Assembly: GCA_947598455.1 (NCBI GenBank)
Contig: CANQFI010000012.1
Coordinates: 1 to 22,592 of the forward strand
Direction of reading: 5' to 3'
From: an uncultured Bacilli bacterium
GTDB lineage: Bacteria; Bacillota_I; Bacilli_A; RF39; UBA660
Length of the DNA stretch: 22,592 nucleotides
The notes beneath the pieces are model-generated. The model searched no databases, was not told the origin of the DNA, and saw only the letters and a program-made list of their open reading frames with translations. Every line of letters starts with the position of its first letter. Within the stretch, counting starts at the first letter, position 1. Position numbers and translations under genes: made by a program. Shown piece after piece: positions 15,149 through 22,592 of this stretch.

Positions 15149-15303
15149 ACTTTATAATATTAGAAATCAAAAGAGAAGAAAGATAATTGCAAATGATTTA
15201 TTATAAGGGAAGAAAAGAAAGTAGTGAAATTGATTATTATTACAAAGAAAAATAGTAAAGCATAATATAAATGTAAAATATATAAATGAAAGAGGTATTG
15301 TCA

Positions 15304-15738
15304 ATGAAAACTTTATCGGAAAAAATTATTAGTAGATATAATTATTCCAAAATTAGAGATTATGTTGAGAATGATCTATTCAGATTAATTGAATTAGGAA
15401 TTAAACTTACATGTTTATTACCTCCAGGAGCAGAAAGACGAATATTTTTATTAGAAAATGTAAATGAAAGTAAAAGCAGCGAATCGAAGCAAGAAAAATA
15501 CATTGAAAAAAAAGATTACATAGAAAGAGAAATAAAAAAAGAAATGGAAAAAAATAAAGATTCGTTTAACTTAATGACTGAAGAAGAAATGATAATTTTT
15601 GAAGAAATATTTATTTATCAAAATACGGAACAAGGTATTGAAGAAAAATATTGTTGGTCGAAAAATAAAATAATTCATTTGAAAAAAAGTTTTCTAATAA
15701 AGTATGCTTTATCTAAAGGTCAAGACTTTGAAAAATAA
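15304..15738 (+). CDS. ArpU/RinA-like small transcription regulator
   Basis: 144 residues from the ATG at 15304, chosen because AGAGG (15291-15295) is 8 bases upstream; the ATG at 15286 has no site. The middle (about 43-75) is highly charged Lys/Glu. The last 55 residues have the sigma-region-4-like pattern MTEEEMIIFEEIFIY...GIEEKYCWSKNKIIHLKKSFLIKYALSKG. This resembles the C-terminal helix-turn-helix of phage late-gene regulators ArpU and RinA. It would bind DNA near RNA polymerase. It sits next to a decayed serine recombinase, in keeping with a phage or integrative-element remnant. The family is inferred from pattern only. Confidence 0.45.
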   Translation: MKTLSEKIISRYNYSKIRDYVENDLFRLIELGIKLTCLLPPGAERRIFLLENVNESKSSESKQEKYIEKKDYIEREIKKEMEKNKDSFNLMTEEEMIIFEEIFIYQNTEQGIEEKYCWSKNKIIHLKKSFLIKYALSKGQDFEK

Positions 15739-15745
15739 ATAATAT

Positions 15746-15784
15746 AACACATTATATAACGCATTGGGTGATGTGTTTTTTATT
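15746..15784 (+). terminator. Terminator after the ArpU-like gene
   Basis: AACACAT (15746-15752) pairs with ATGTGTT (15771-15777) around an 18-base loop and is followed by a T-rich run. It lies just past the TAA of the upstream gene. Confidence 0.5.
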
Positions 15785-15900
15785 TTGAAAAAATATGAAA
15801 TAAAAGAATTATAGAGCAATAATTTATATAATGTTGAGGTAACGACGAGGATTGTTAATGGTGAGAATAGTTATAAATAGGTGTATTTTCAGTAAATATA

Positions 15901-16190
15901 GATTATTTAAAAGACAAACTAGATAGATGTAAAAAGATGCTTTAGAAGATTTTGAATGAGTATGTTTTAAATAACTTGAGACTTAAAAAAAGAAGAAATA
16001 GAAAGATAAAGCAGAAAACATTTAGTTTAGATTGGCTAAAAAAAATTAGTAAAATTTGATTTTATTAACAGAATAATAGTAGATGAGTTTATTGATAATA
16101 TTTATGTATATGAAGATAAAAAGATAAAAATAAATTTTAAATGAAATGATCAATATAATGAAGTTATTAAGTATCTAAAATTTATAAAAA
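15901..16190 (+). pseudogene. Degenerate C-terminus of a serine recombinase
   Basis: Frames broken by stops give YLKDKLDRCKKML (near 15904), then RLKKRRNRKIKQ...FSLDWLKKIS in the 15980-16050 stretch, and most clearly FDFINRIIVDEFIDNIYVY followed by EDKKIKINFK, a TGA, and NDQYNEVIKYLKF (16055-16182). The last part matches the end of large serine recombinases, whose C-terminus has ...(L/I)ID-x-IYVYE-x-KKI-x-I-x-F-x-K-D-x-Y. The N-terminal catalytic domain is absent. It lies just right of the accessory island, on the side where an integrase often sits. The call rests on a short but characteristic segment. Confidence 0.5.
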
Positions 16191-16193
16191 ATA

Positions 16194-16202
16194 TGATATA
16201 AT
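16194..16202 (+). promoter_or_regulatory. Extended -10 promoter for the rbgA operon
   Basis: TG-A-TATAAT at 16194-16202 is the same extended -10 as used by the glycan operon. No good -35 is seen. The start would be near 16209, some 28 bases before the ATG with AAGAGG in between. Confidence 0.65.
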
Positions 16203-16236
16203 GAATTAGTAGTTTAACTAAAAAAAGAGGTGTTTT

Positions 16237-17121
16237 ATGTCAAATTCAACCGAAAATCAAAAGTTTCAAAAAACCGTAATCAACCATTATCCTGGTCATA
16301 TGGCTAAAACTAAAAGATTAATAAAGGAAAAGTATGACTTAATTGATATAGTATATGAAGTTATTGATGCTAGATGTCCTTTATCTTCTAAAATAAAGGA
16401 TATTGATGAATTATTAAAAGATAAACCAAGAATTCTTATTATGAGTAAGAAGGATTTATGTGATATGAGTGTTACTAATAAATGGGTTAAGTATTATGAA
16501 GATAAGGGTTATTATGTTTTTTTAACTAATTTAAATGAAAATAATAGTGTTCAAGGAATTATTGATTTAACACATAAAATTACCTTAGAATTACAAGAAA
16601 AAAGAGAAAATAAAGGATTAAATAAAAAAGAAATTAGAGCTTTAGTAGTAGGGATACCTAATGTTGGTAAGTCAACACTAATTAATAGAATGGTTGGTAA
16701 AAAAGTAGCTGTTACAGGGAATACGCCAGGAGTTACTAAGAATTTATCTTGGTTAAAAACAAGTAGTAATATATTATTACTTGATAGTCCAGGTATTTTA
16801 TGGCCAAAGTTAGATGATGAAGAAGGGGCATTAAATTTAGCAAGTATTGCGGCAATACCAAGAGATGTTTTACCGGTTGATAAAGTAGCTATTCATATTT
16901 TAAATAAATTAGATAAATATTATAATAATATTTTAAAAGAACGATATAATTTAGATTATATTGATAATGATGATTTAGTTAGTGTTTATGAACATATTGG
17001 AAAGAAGATAGGAGCGATTGTATCTGGGGGAGAAGTAGATTATGATCGAGTTAGTAAAGCTATTTTAGATGATGTAAAAAATGAACGAATTAAAGAAATA
17101 ACATTGGATAGGATTGATTAA
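16237..17121 (+). CDS. rbgA: Ribosome biogenesis GTPase A
   Basis: A circularly permuted GTPase needed for late assembly of the 50S subunit. HYPGHMAKTKR opens the protein. G4 comes first as MSKKDL (in place of NKxD). G1 follows as GIPNVGKST, then a TPGVT switch segment and G3 DSPG. This G4-G1-G3 order defines the YlqF/RbgA family. The C-terminal helical part (about 190-294) is the RNA-binding domain. 294 residues is normal. AAGAGGTG precedes the ATG. It is followed 3 bases after its stop by the next gene, and rnhB comes after, the same pairing as in Bacillus. Confidence 0.93.
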   Translation: MSNSTENQKFQKTVINHYPGHMAKTKRLIKEKYDLIDIVYEVIDARCPLSSKIKDIDELLKDKPRILIMSKKDLCDMSVTNKWVKYYEDKGYYVFLTNLNENNSVQGIIDLTHKITLELQEKRENKGLNKKEIRALVVGIPNVGKSTLINRMVGKKVAVTGNTPGVTKNLSWLKTSSNILLLDSPGILWPKLDDEEGALNLASIAAIPRDVLPVDKVAIHILNKLDKYYNNILKERYNLDYIDNDDLVSVYEHIGKKIGAIVSGGEVDYDRVSKAILDDVKNERIKEITLDRID

Positions 17122-17124
17122 TTT

Positions 17125-17766
17125 ATGAATGAAACATTTAAAGAATTATTTTATAATAAATTAGGTTTAGATAGTATGACGTTAGATATGCAAAGAGATT
17201 TTTTAAAAGCAATGAGTGATTATTTAGATCATGGAAGAAGTAATAAAAATAATGGACGTACTTTGCAGTTTGTGGCTAAACAATTAAGTGGTTTAATTAC
17301 TTTTTTGGAATGCTTAGATTATAATCAAGAAGAAATAGTAAGAATTATAACTAATTTTCCTAGTATTTTAAATACTGTAGAGGATTTATATAATAAGTAT
17401 TTATTACTTGGAGTAGTAGAAAATTCCGTAGAAAATAATATTAGAAGAGATAAATTACTTAATAAAACTAAAGAATTTATGGTAGGATTTAATAAGATTT
17501 ATGCTAGATATAAACTAATTTGTGAAGCTGGTTACGGTAGGATAGGATGGAATGCTTTAGTTCATGCTTCTGATAGAGAATTTTCCAAAATTTTTGTTTA
17601 TGGTTCATATAGAAAAAGTTATCAACTTTTTTCTAGTCAAGAAGCAGTTATTGAGTGGTTAAAAAATGTTGATGCTACGGAATGTGATATTGAGTCTTTA
17701 AAAACTTTGGATGTTAATAAGGAGTTAGTTAGTAAATATGAAAAAAGAACTAAAGGAATCAGTTGA
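17125..17766 (+). CDS. Unknown conserved-context protein
   Basis: 213 residues, no signal peptide and no membrane helix. Mainly helical, with a Lys/Asn-rich segment near 40-45 (GRSNKNNGRTLQFV). IVRIITNFPSILNTVEDLY and the repeated helix pattern that follows loosely recall mTERF-like helical repeats, but this is not enough to name it. The second half contains YKLICEAGYGRIGWNALVHASD and an aromatic run FVYGSYRKSYQLF. It lies 3 bases after rbgA, and its last 29 bases overlap rnhB, so it is translated with ribosome- and RNA-linked genes. No strong ribosome site is seen, in keeping with coupling to rbgA. A nucleic-acid role is a guess from context. Confidence 0.75.
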   Translation: MNETFKELFYNKLGLDSMTLDMQRDFLKAMSDYLDHGRSNKNNGRTLQFVAKQLSGLITFLECLDYNQEEIVRIITNFPSILNTVEDLYNKYLLLGVVENSVENNIRRDKLLNKTKEFMVGFNKIYARYKLICEAGYGRIGWNALVHASDREFSKIFVYGSYRKSYQLFSSQEAVIEWLKNVDATECDIESLKTLDVNKELVSKYEKRTKGIS

Positions 17767-18391
17767 TTTATTGAAGTATGAAAAAGATTTATATGAAAAA
17801 GGGTTTACTTTAATAGCTGGAGTTGATGAAGCAGGACGTGGTCCCCTTGTAGGACCGGTTGTAGCCGGAGCAGTTATTTTACCAAAAGGATATTTCTTAG
17901 AAGGTTTAATTGATAGTAAACAATTAACAGAGAAAAAAAGAGATAAATTTTATGATATTATTATGAAAGATGCTGTTGCAGTTGGTGTTGGAGTAGTTGA
18001 TGCCAAAAAAATAGATGAAATAAATATTTTAGAAGCTAGTAGGTTGGCTATGAAGTTAGCTATTGAGAATTTAAAAATTAAACCTGAATATGTTTTAAGT
18101 GACGCAATGAAACTTAATAATATAGATATTCCTTATACGGATATTATTCATGGTGATGCATTATCATTATCAGTAGCAGCAGGTAGTGTTATAGCTAAAG
18201 TTACAAGAGATAGAATGATGTATGAATTAGATAAAAAATATCCAGAATATGGTTTTGCTAAACATAAAGGTTATCCAACTAAATTGCATTTAGAAAATAT
18301 AAAAAAATATGGTTTATTAGAAAATTATAGGTTTACATATAAACCGGTTAGTGATTTAATTAAAGAGGCAAAAGGAGTTGTAAGAAAATGA
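17738..18391 (+). CDS. rnhB: Ribonuclease HII
   Basis: Cuts RNA in RNA/DNA hybrids and removes single ribonucleotides from DNA. GVDEAGRGPLVGPVVAGAV carries the first Asp-Glu pair. LSDAM supplies the third acid and GSVIAKVTRDRMM the fourth. KYPEYGFAKHKGYPT is the typical C-terminal block. 217 residues is normal for RNase HII. The ATG at 17738 lies within the end of the previous gene, with an AAGGAG site about 13 bases before it. The stop overlaps the next ATG (ATGA), so the operon is tightly coupled. Confidence 0.95.
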   Translation: MKKELKESVDLLKYEKDLYEKGFTLIAGVDEAGRGPLVGPVVAGAVILPKGYFLEGLIDSKQLTEKKRDKFYDIIMKDAVAVGVGVVDAKKIDEINILEASRLAMKLAIENLKIKPEYVLSDAMKLNNIDIPYTDIIHGDALSLSVAAGSVIAKVTRDRMMYELDKKYPEYGFAKHKGYPTKLHLENIKKYGLLENYRFTYKPVSDLIKEAKGVVRK

Positions 18392-20505
18392 GAGTCTTTT
18401 ATAATAATGTATTTAAAAATTATTTTTTATTAACACTTACTTTATTTATTGAAGAGATTATATTTAGAGCTGTTATGAATTTAACAATTTTAGATTGGTC
18501 ATTACTGAGAATATTTATTGGGATTAATATTATTGCTTTAGTATGTTCAGCTATTTTTTCATTTTTTGGTAGAATTATTAGTAATATATTAAGTTCTGTG
18601 TTAGCATTAGGATTATCAGTTTATTCGGTAATGCAAGCGGGATTTAAAAATTTTATTGGAGTATTTATGTCTTTTGGAACTGTTTCACAGGCTGAAGCGG
18701 TTCAAGATTTTATTGGTGATTATATTAGCAGTTTTAATTGGACTTATTGGTTAATTTTGATTCCTGTTGCAGTTTTAATTTTATTTTATATATTTTTTGA
18801 TCATCGTATTAAAGTTTTAGAAAGAAATGATGCTATTGATTTTTCTGATAAGTTTGATTCAGAAGAAAGAAAGGAATTAAATGATAAATTACTTGCTAAG
18901 AAAAGAAGAAAAAGAGTTATTAATGGTAAGATAAATGCAATAGTTGTTGCTGTTATTTTAGGAGTAGTTTATTATTCATCATTAACTATAGCATTTATGC
19001 AAAATCCTTTACAGTTAAAAACAACAAGAGAATTATTTAGACATCCTGATATCCCTGATATTGCAATGAGTCAGTTTGGAACTAGTATGTATTTATTTGT
19101 TGATGTTAAATCTCTTGTATTGCCTAGTCAAGAATTAGAAGAAAGTGGTTATGATGATGGATATGTTAAACAAGAACAAGTTATTAGCGATTATACAAGA
19201 AGGATAGATGATACATTATGGGAGCAAGTTGCTAATAATGAAAAGAGAACTGATTATAAGAGATTAAATAATTATTTTTTAAGTCAAGAAATAACTGATA
19301 AAAATGATTATACAGGTATTTTTAAAGATAAAAATTTAATTGTTATAATGATGGAATCAACAAATAATATAGTATTAGATGAAAGATTCTTTCCTAATAT
19401 GCATAAATTATATACGGAAGGTTGGTCTTGGACTAATAATTATAGTCCTCGTAATTCTTGTTCAACAGGTAATAATGAAATGGGTGGTATGGTATCATTA
19501 TTTACCATAAATAATAGCTGTACGGCTAATATTTATAAGAATAATGTCTATCCACAAGCAATCTTTAATTTATTTAATAATGCTGGTTATACAACAACTA
19601 GTTATCATAACTATACAGAGAATTTCTATTATCGTTCAACAATTCATAAGAATATGGGAAGTGGACATTATTATGGGGTTCAAGAGCTTGGAATACCATA
19701 TTCAAATGAATATAAAGAATGGCCAAGCGATGTAGCTTTAGTTGAGAAAATGTTAGATATTACAAAAGATCAAGATAAGTTTATGGTTTGGATGACTTCT
19801 GTTACAGCTCATCAACCATATACACAAAGTAGTGAATATGGAGATAAGTATCTTGACTTATTTAAAGATACTGGTTATGATATATCACTTAAGAGGTATT
19901 TATCTAAATTAAAGGAATTTGATAATGCAATTGGTACATTGCTTGATGGCTTGGAGGAACAAGGTAAGTTGGATGACACAGTAATTGTTCTTTATGGAGA
20001 CCATTATCCTTATGGACTTAATAAGAGTGTTTTAAATACTTATTTTGATTACGATGTAACAGTAGAAAATGAAACAGATAGAATTCCGTTTATTATTTAT
20101 AATCCAGGTATTAAAGGTGAAAAACATGATGAATATACTAGTTATATAAATATTACACCAACAATAGCTAATTTATTTGATTTGAATTATGATCCAAGAT
20201 TATATGCGGGACATGATTTATTTTCTAGTACTTATACTGATCGTGTTATTTTTGCTGATGGATCTTGGAAAGATAAAAAAGCTTTTTATAATGCAGCAAC
20301 TGGTAAAATAAATTATGTTAGAGAAGATGATACTTATACAATGGAAGAATTAAAAGCTATTAATCAAGTTATTAATGATAAGATTTCGATGTCTAATTTA
20401 GCTATTAAAATTAATTATTTTGATTATTTAGAAAAGGAAAAAGAAAAATATAGAGCTCAATCAGTAGATATGAAAGAGAATGTTAGTGAGGAAAAAACGG
20501 AATAA
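18388..20505 (+). CDS. LtaS-type phosphoglycerol transferase / sulfatase-fold membrane protein
   Basis: 705 residues. Four or five membrane helices fall in the first 205 residues, with a basic cytoplasmic loop (KKRRKRV near 171). A linker follows, then an extracellular sulfatase-fold domain. NLIVIMMEST gives the metal ligand Glu323. NSCSTGNNE holds Thr360, placed four residues before a Glu as in the catalytic Thr motif of LtaS. LYGDHYP provides Asp538-His539. These are the metal-binding and catalytic residues of lipoteichoic acid synthases, which polymerise or transfer glycerol phosphate from phosphatidylglycerol. The N-terminal part is longer and more divergent than in Bacillus LtaS, so a related phosphoglycerol or phosphoethanolamine transferase is possible. 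ATGA overlap with rnhB. Gap of 36 bases to topA. Confidence 0.85.
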   Translation: MRVFYNNVFKNYFLLTLTLFIEEIIFRAVMNLTILDWSLLRIFIGINIIALVCSAIFSFFGRIISNILSSVLALGLSVYSVMQAGFKNFIGVFMSFGTVSQAEAVQDFIGDYISSFNWTYWLILIPVAVLILFYIFFDHRIKVLERNDAIDFSDKFDSEERKELNDKLLAKKRRKRVINGKINAIVVAVILGVVYYSSLTIAFMQNPLQLKTTRELFRHPDIPDIAMSQFGTSMYLFVDVKSLVLPSQELEESGYDDGYVKQEQVISDYTRRIDDTLWEQVANNEKRTDYKRLNNYFLSQEITDKNDYTGIFKDKNLIVIMMESTNNIVLDERFFPNMHKLYTEGWSWTNNYSPRNSCSTGNNEMGGMVSLFTINNSCTANIYKNNVYPQAIFNLFNNAGYTTTSYHNYTENFYYRSTIHKNMGSGHYYGVQELGIPYSNEYKEWPSDVALVEKMLDITKDQDKFMVWMTSVTAHQPYTQSSEYGDKYLDLFKDTGYDISLKRYLSKLKEFDNAIGTLLDGLEEQGKLDDTVIVLYGDHYPYGLNKSVLNTYFDYDVTVENETDRIPFIIYNPGIKGEKHDEYTSYINITPTIANLFDLNYDPRLYAGHDLFSSTYTDRVIFADGSWKDKKAFYNAATGKINYVREDDTYTMEELKAINQVINDKISMSNLAIKINYFDYLEKEKEKYRAQSVDMKENVSEEKTE

Positions 20506-20541
20506 TTTATTTTTTAAGAACATAAAGAAAGGAAACATGAT

Positions 20542-22569
20542 ATGAAAAAGTTAGTTATAGTGGAATCTCCAAGTAAAAGTAAAACAATTGAAAAATATTT
20601 AGGAACTGATTATAAGGTAGTTGCTAGTATGGGACATATTAGAGATTTAGCTACAACTGGTAAATTTGGATTAGGTGTTGATGTTGAGAATGACTTTAGT
20701 CCTTCGTATATTCCTATGAAAGGTAAAAGTAAAGTTATTAAAGAATTAAAAAAATTAAGTAAAGAATCAGAACATATTTATTTAGCTACTGACCCTGATC
20801 GTGAGGGAGAAGCAATTAGTTGGCATTTAAAGGAAGCTTTAGGTTTAAAAAAGAATTATGAAAGAGTTACTTTTAATGAAATAACTAAAGATGTTATAAT
20901 AGATGCTTTCAGTAATCCTCGTGATATTGATATTGATTTAGTAAAAAGTCAAGAAACAAGAAGAATTTTAGATCGTATTATCGGTTTTAGATTGTCAAAA
21001 TTAATGCAATCTAAAACTGGTGGTAAGAGTGCAGGACGTGTTCAAAGTGTAGCTTTAAAATTAATTGTTGATCGCGAAAGAGAAATAGAAGCTTTTATAC
21101 CTGAAGAATATTGGACAATTACAGCAATATTTGAAAAAATGGAAGCTAATGCTGATAAATACAAAGGTAAAAAATTAGAATTAAAAACAGAAGAAGAAGC
21201 ACAACATGTAATTGATTCTTTAGATGAATTGTTTGAAATAGTAGATATTGAATGTAAAGAAAAAACGAAAAAAGGAGTTATGCCTTTTAAAACTAGTACT
21301 TTACAACAAACTGCTGTTAATAAACTTAATTTTGCTAGTAGTAAGACAATGCGTATAGCTCAAAAATTATATGAAGGTGTTGATATAGGTAGTGAGACAG
21401 TTGGTTTAATTACTTATATGCGTACTGATAGTGAAAGATTAAGTCCAGTATTTATAAATGAAGCATTTAAATATATTAAAGAGACTTATGGAGAAAGTTA
21501 TGTAGGACATGTTAAAGTTCCTAAAAAGACAGAAAATATGCAAGATGCTCATGAAGGTATAAGAGTAACAAGTCCTTATCGTACACCAGAAAGTTTAAAA
21601 AAATATTTATCAAGTGATGAGTATAAGTTATATAGTTTAATTTATGCGCGTAGTTTAGCAGCTTTAATGGCTGATGCAAAAGTTAAAGCTACTTCTGTTA
21701 CCTTGATGAATAATGATTATGAGTTTAAAGCTAATGGTAGTATTTTAGTATTTGATGGTTATTTAAAAGTATATGGTAATTATGAAACATCAGAAGATGT
21801 TGTGTTGCCTTCATTAGATGGAGTTAAGACTTTAATAGCTGATGATGTTTTAAAAGAACAACATTTTACAAAACCAGCTCCAAGATATACCGAAAGTTCT
21901 TTAATAAAAGAATTAGAGAAATTAGGTATTGGTAGACCTTCTACTTATGCGACTATAATGGAGACAATAAAAGCACGAGATTATGTAACTGTTGAAGATA
22001 AAAAGTTTATTCCAACAACAATTGGTATAGAAACAACTGATAAGTTACAAGAAGGCTTTAGTGATATTATTAATGTTGAATATACAGCTAATATGGAAAC
22101 AGAATTAGATGAAATAGCTGAAGCTAAAATAAATAATGTTACAGTATTAAAAGATTTTTATAATAAATTTGAACCTTTAGTAGAGGATGCATTTAAACAT
22201 ATGGAAAAGAAAGAAGCAACACCGACGGGAGAAAATTGTCCAGAGTGTGGAAGTCCATTAGTAATTAGAAATGGTAGATATGGAGAATTTGTAGCTTGTT
22301 CTAATTATCCAGAATGTAAGTACATAAAAAAAGAAGAGGTAGAAGTTAAAGAAGTAGGGACTTGTCCTAATTGTGGTGGAAAAATTGTGGAAAAGAAAAG
22401 CCGTAAAGGTAAAGTATTCTATGGTTGTAATAATTATCCAAAATGCAAAACAGCTTATTGGTATATACCAATAAATAGAATGTGTCCAGAATGTAATAAT
22501 ATGTTACTTGATAAAGGTAAAAAAATTATATGTAGTAATGATGATTGTACTTATGAAGAAGATAAATAA
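20542..22569 (+). CDS. topA: DNA topoisomerase I
   Basis: Relaxes negative supercoils by transient cutting of one strand. The TOPRIM domain starts KKLVIVESPSKSKTIEKYLG (Glu8) and has DPDREGE (84-90). The active-site Tyr292 lies in GLITYMRTDSER. The mid-part has SAGRVQSVALKL and GIGRPSTYATIM. The C-terminus carries three zinc-ribbon repeats: CPECG...CSNYPEC, CPNCGG...CNNYPKC, and CPEC...CSNDDC, the last with a short loop. 675 residues is typical. AAAGG lies 9 bases before the ATG. The order rnhB-x-topA fits Bacillota, where dprA is often the gene in between; here an LtaS-like gene sits there. Confidence 0.96.
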   Translation: MKKLVIVESPSKSKTIEKYLGTDYKVVASMGHIRDLATTGKFGLGVDVENDFSPSYIPMKGKSKVIKELKKLSKESEHIYLATDPDREGEAISWHLKEALGLKKNYERVTFNEITKDVIIDAFSNPRDIDIDLVKSQETRRILDRIIGFRLSKLMQSKTGGKSAGRVQSVALKLIVDREREIEAFIPEEYWTITAIFEKMEANADKYKGKKLELKTEEEAQHVIDSLDELFEIVDIECKEKTKKGVMPFKTSTLQQTAVNKLNFASSKTMRIAQKLYEGVDIGSETVGLITYMRTDSERLSPVFINEAFKYIKETYGESYVGHVKVPKKTENMQDAHEGIRVTSPYRTPESLKKYLSSDEYKLYSLIYARSLAALMADAKVKATSVTLMNNDYEFKANGSILVFDGYLKVYGNYETSEDVVLPSLDGVKTLIADDVLKEQHFTKPAPRYTESSLIKELEKLGIGRPSTYATIMETIKARDYVTVEDKKFIPTTIGIETTDKLQEGFSDIINVEYTANMETELDEIAEAKINNVTVLKDFYNKFEPLVEDAFKHMEKKEATPTGENCPECGSPLVIRNGRYGEFVACSNYPECKYIKKEEVEVKEVGTCPNCGGKIVEKKSRKGKVFYGCNNYPKCKTAYWYIPINRMCPECNNMLLDKGKKIICSNDDCTYEEDK

Positions 22570-22583
22570 TATCTTCTTTTTTT
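22556..22583 (+). terminator. Terminator after topA
   Basis: AAGAAGATA (22556-22564) pairs with TATCTTCTT (22570-22578) around a 5-base loop. A run of seven Ts (22577-22583) follows. The stem includes the last codons of topA. Confidence 0.8.
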
Positions 22584-22592
22584 GTCTAATAA

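Larger units (their letters stand above)
15739..16236. other. Gene-free region with decayed mobile-element DNA
   Basis: Apart from the terminator at 15746-15784, the recombinase remnant at 15901-16190 and the rbgA promoter at 16194-16202, nothing else is supported. Many stops occur in all frames. A piece near 15837-15880 reads as VTTRIVNGENSYK before a stop and may be more of the same decayed recombinase. Confidence 0.5.

Noticed and set aside
15193..15255. 20-codon plus frame (MIYYKGRKESSEIDYYYKEK) before the ArpU-like gene
   Set aside because: Weak ribosome site and no relation to known peptides. It may be a small gene or a remnant, but the evidence is too thin to list.
5063..15897. 13-base direct repeat ATTTTCAGTAAAT at 5063-5075 and 15885-15897, flanking the island
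   Set aside because: Tempting as an attachment site, but many 13-base matches are expected by chance in a 22-kb window this AT-rich, and the left copy is part of a terminator loop.
1..22592. CRISPR array, tRNA, rRNA or intact insertion sequence
   Set aside because: Looked for evenly spaced repeats, tRNA-like cloverleaf/CCA and GTTCRA segments and transposase frames; none was found.

Overview
The window looks like chromosomal DNA of a very AT-rich, low-GC Gram-positive bacterium. The evidence is Shine-Dalgarno sites of the AAAGGAG type, extended -10 promoters, a sortase/CnaB surface module, an LtaS-like enzyme, and the rbgA/rnhB/topA neighbourhood typical of Bacillota. AT-loaded codon use and standard-code stops would fit an uncultured gut member of the Bacilli (Erysipelotrichales/RF39-type), but that placement is inference. 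No rRNA, tRNA or CRISPR array was seen.

Region 1 (1-4352) is a cell-surface module. It holds the 3' part of a large repetitive CnaB-type (DUF7601-like) protein with a non-canonical PPHTG sorting signal, a canonical type I signal peptidase, and a convergent membrane-anchored sortase-like protein. The three could export the adhesin or pilin-like protein, cleave its signal peptide and anchor it.

Region 2 (4353-5107) is non-coding and decayed, with a small reading frame broken by an amber codon and a strong terminator at its right edge.

Region 3 (5108-15148) is an accessory island built from two divergent operons. The minus-strand operon encodes an S26-type Ser/His peptidase, a 32-residue Cys-containing peptide with RiPP-precursor features, and a radical SAM/SPASM maturase. 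The plus-strand operon encodes UDP-glucose dehydrogenase, a family 2 glycosyltransferase, a Wzy-like polymerase, a Wzx-like flippase, an HPr-kinase-like P-loop protein, a PqqD-like protein, and a nucleotidyltransferase joined to a TupA-like ATP-grasp domain. That last gene is split near its start by an ATGA overlap or frameshift. The divergent promoters lie in one intergenic region. The island appears to join a modified peptide to a uronic-acid surface glycan pathway. Its minus-strand half has visibly higher GC than the flanking core genes.

Region 4 (15149-16236) holds an ArpU/RinA-like regulator and the degenerate C-terminus of a serine recombinase, which look like remains of a mobile element at the island's right edge.

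Region 5 (16237-22569) is a core housekeeping run: ribosome-assembly GTPase RbgA, an unknown protein, ribonuclease HII, an LtaS-type sulfatase-fold membrane enzyme, and DNA topoisomerase I, ending in a terminator.
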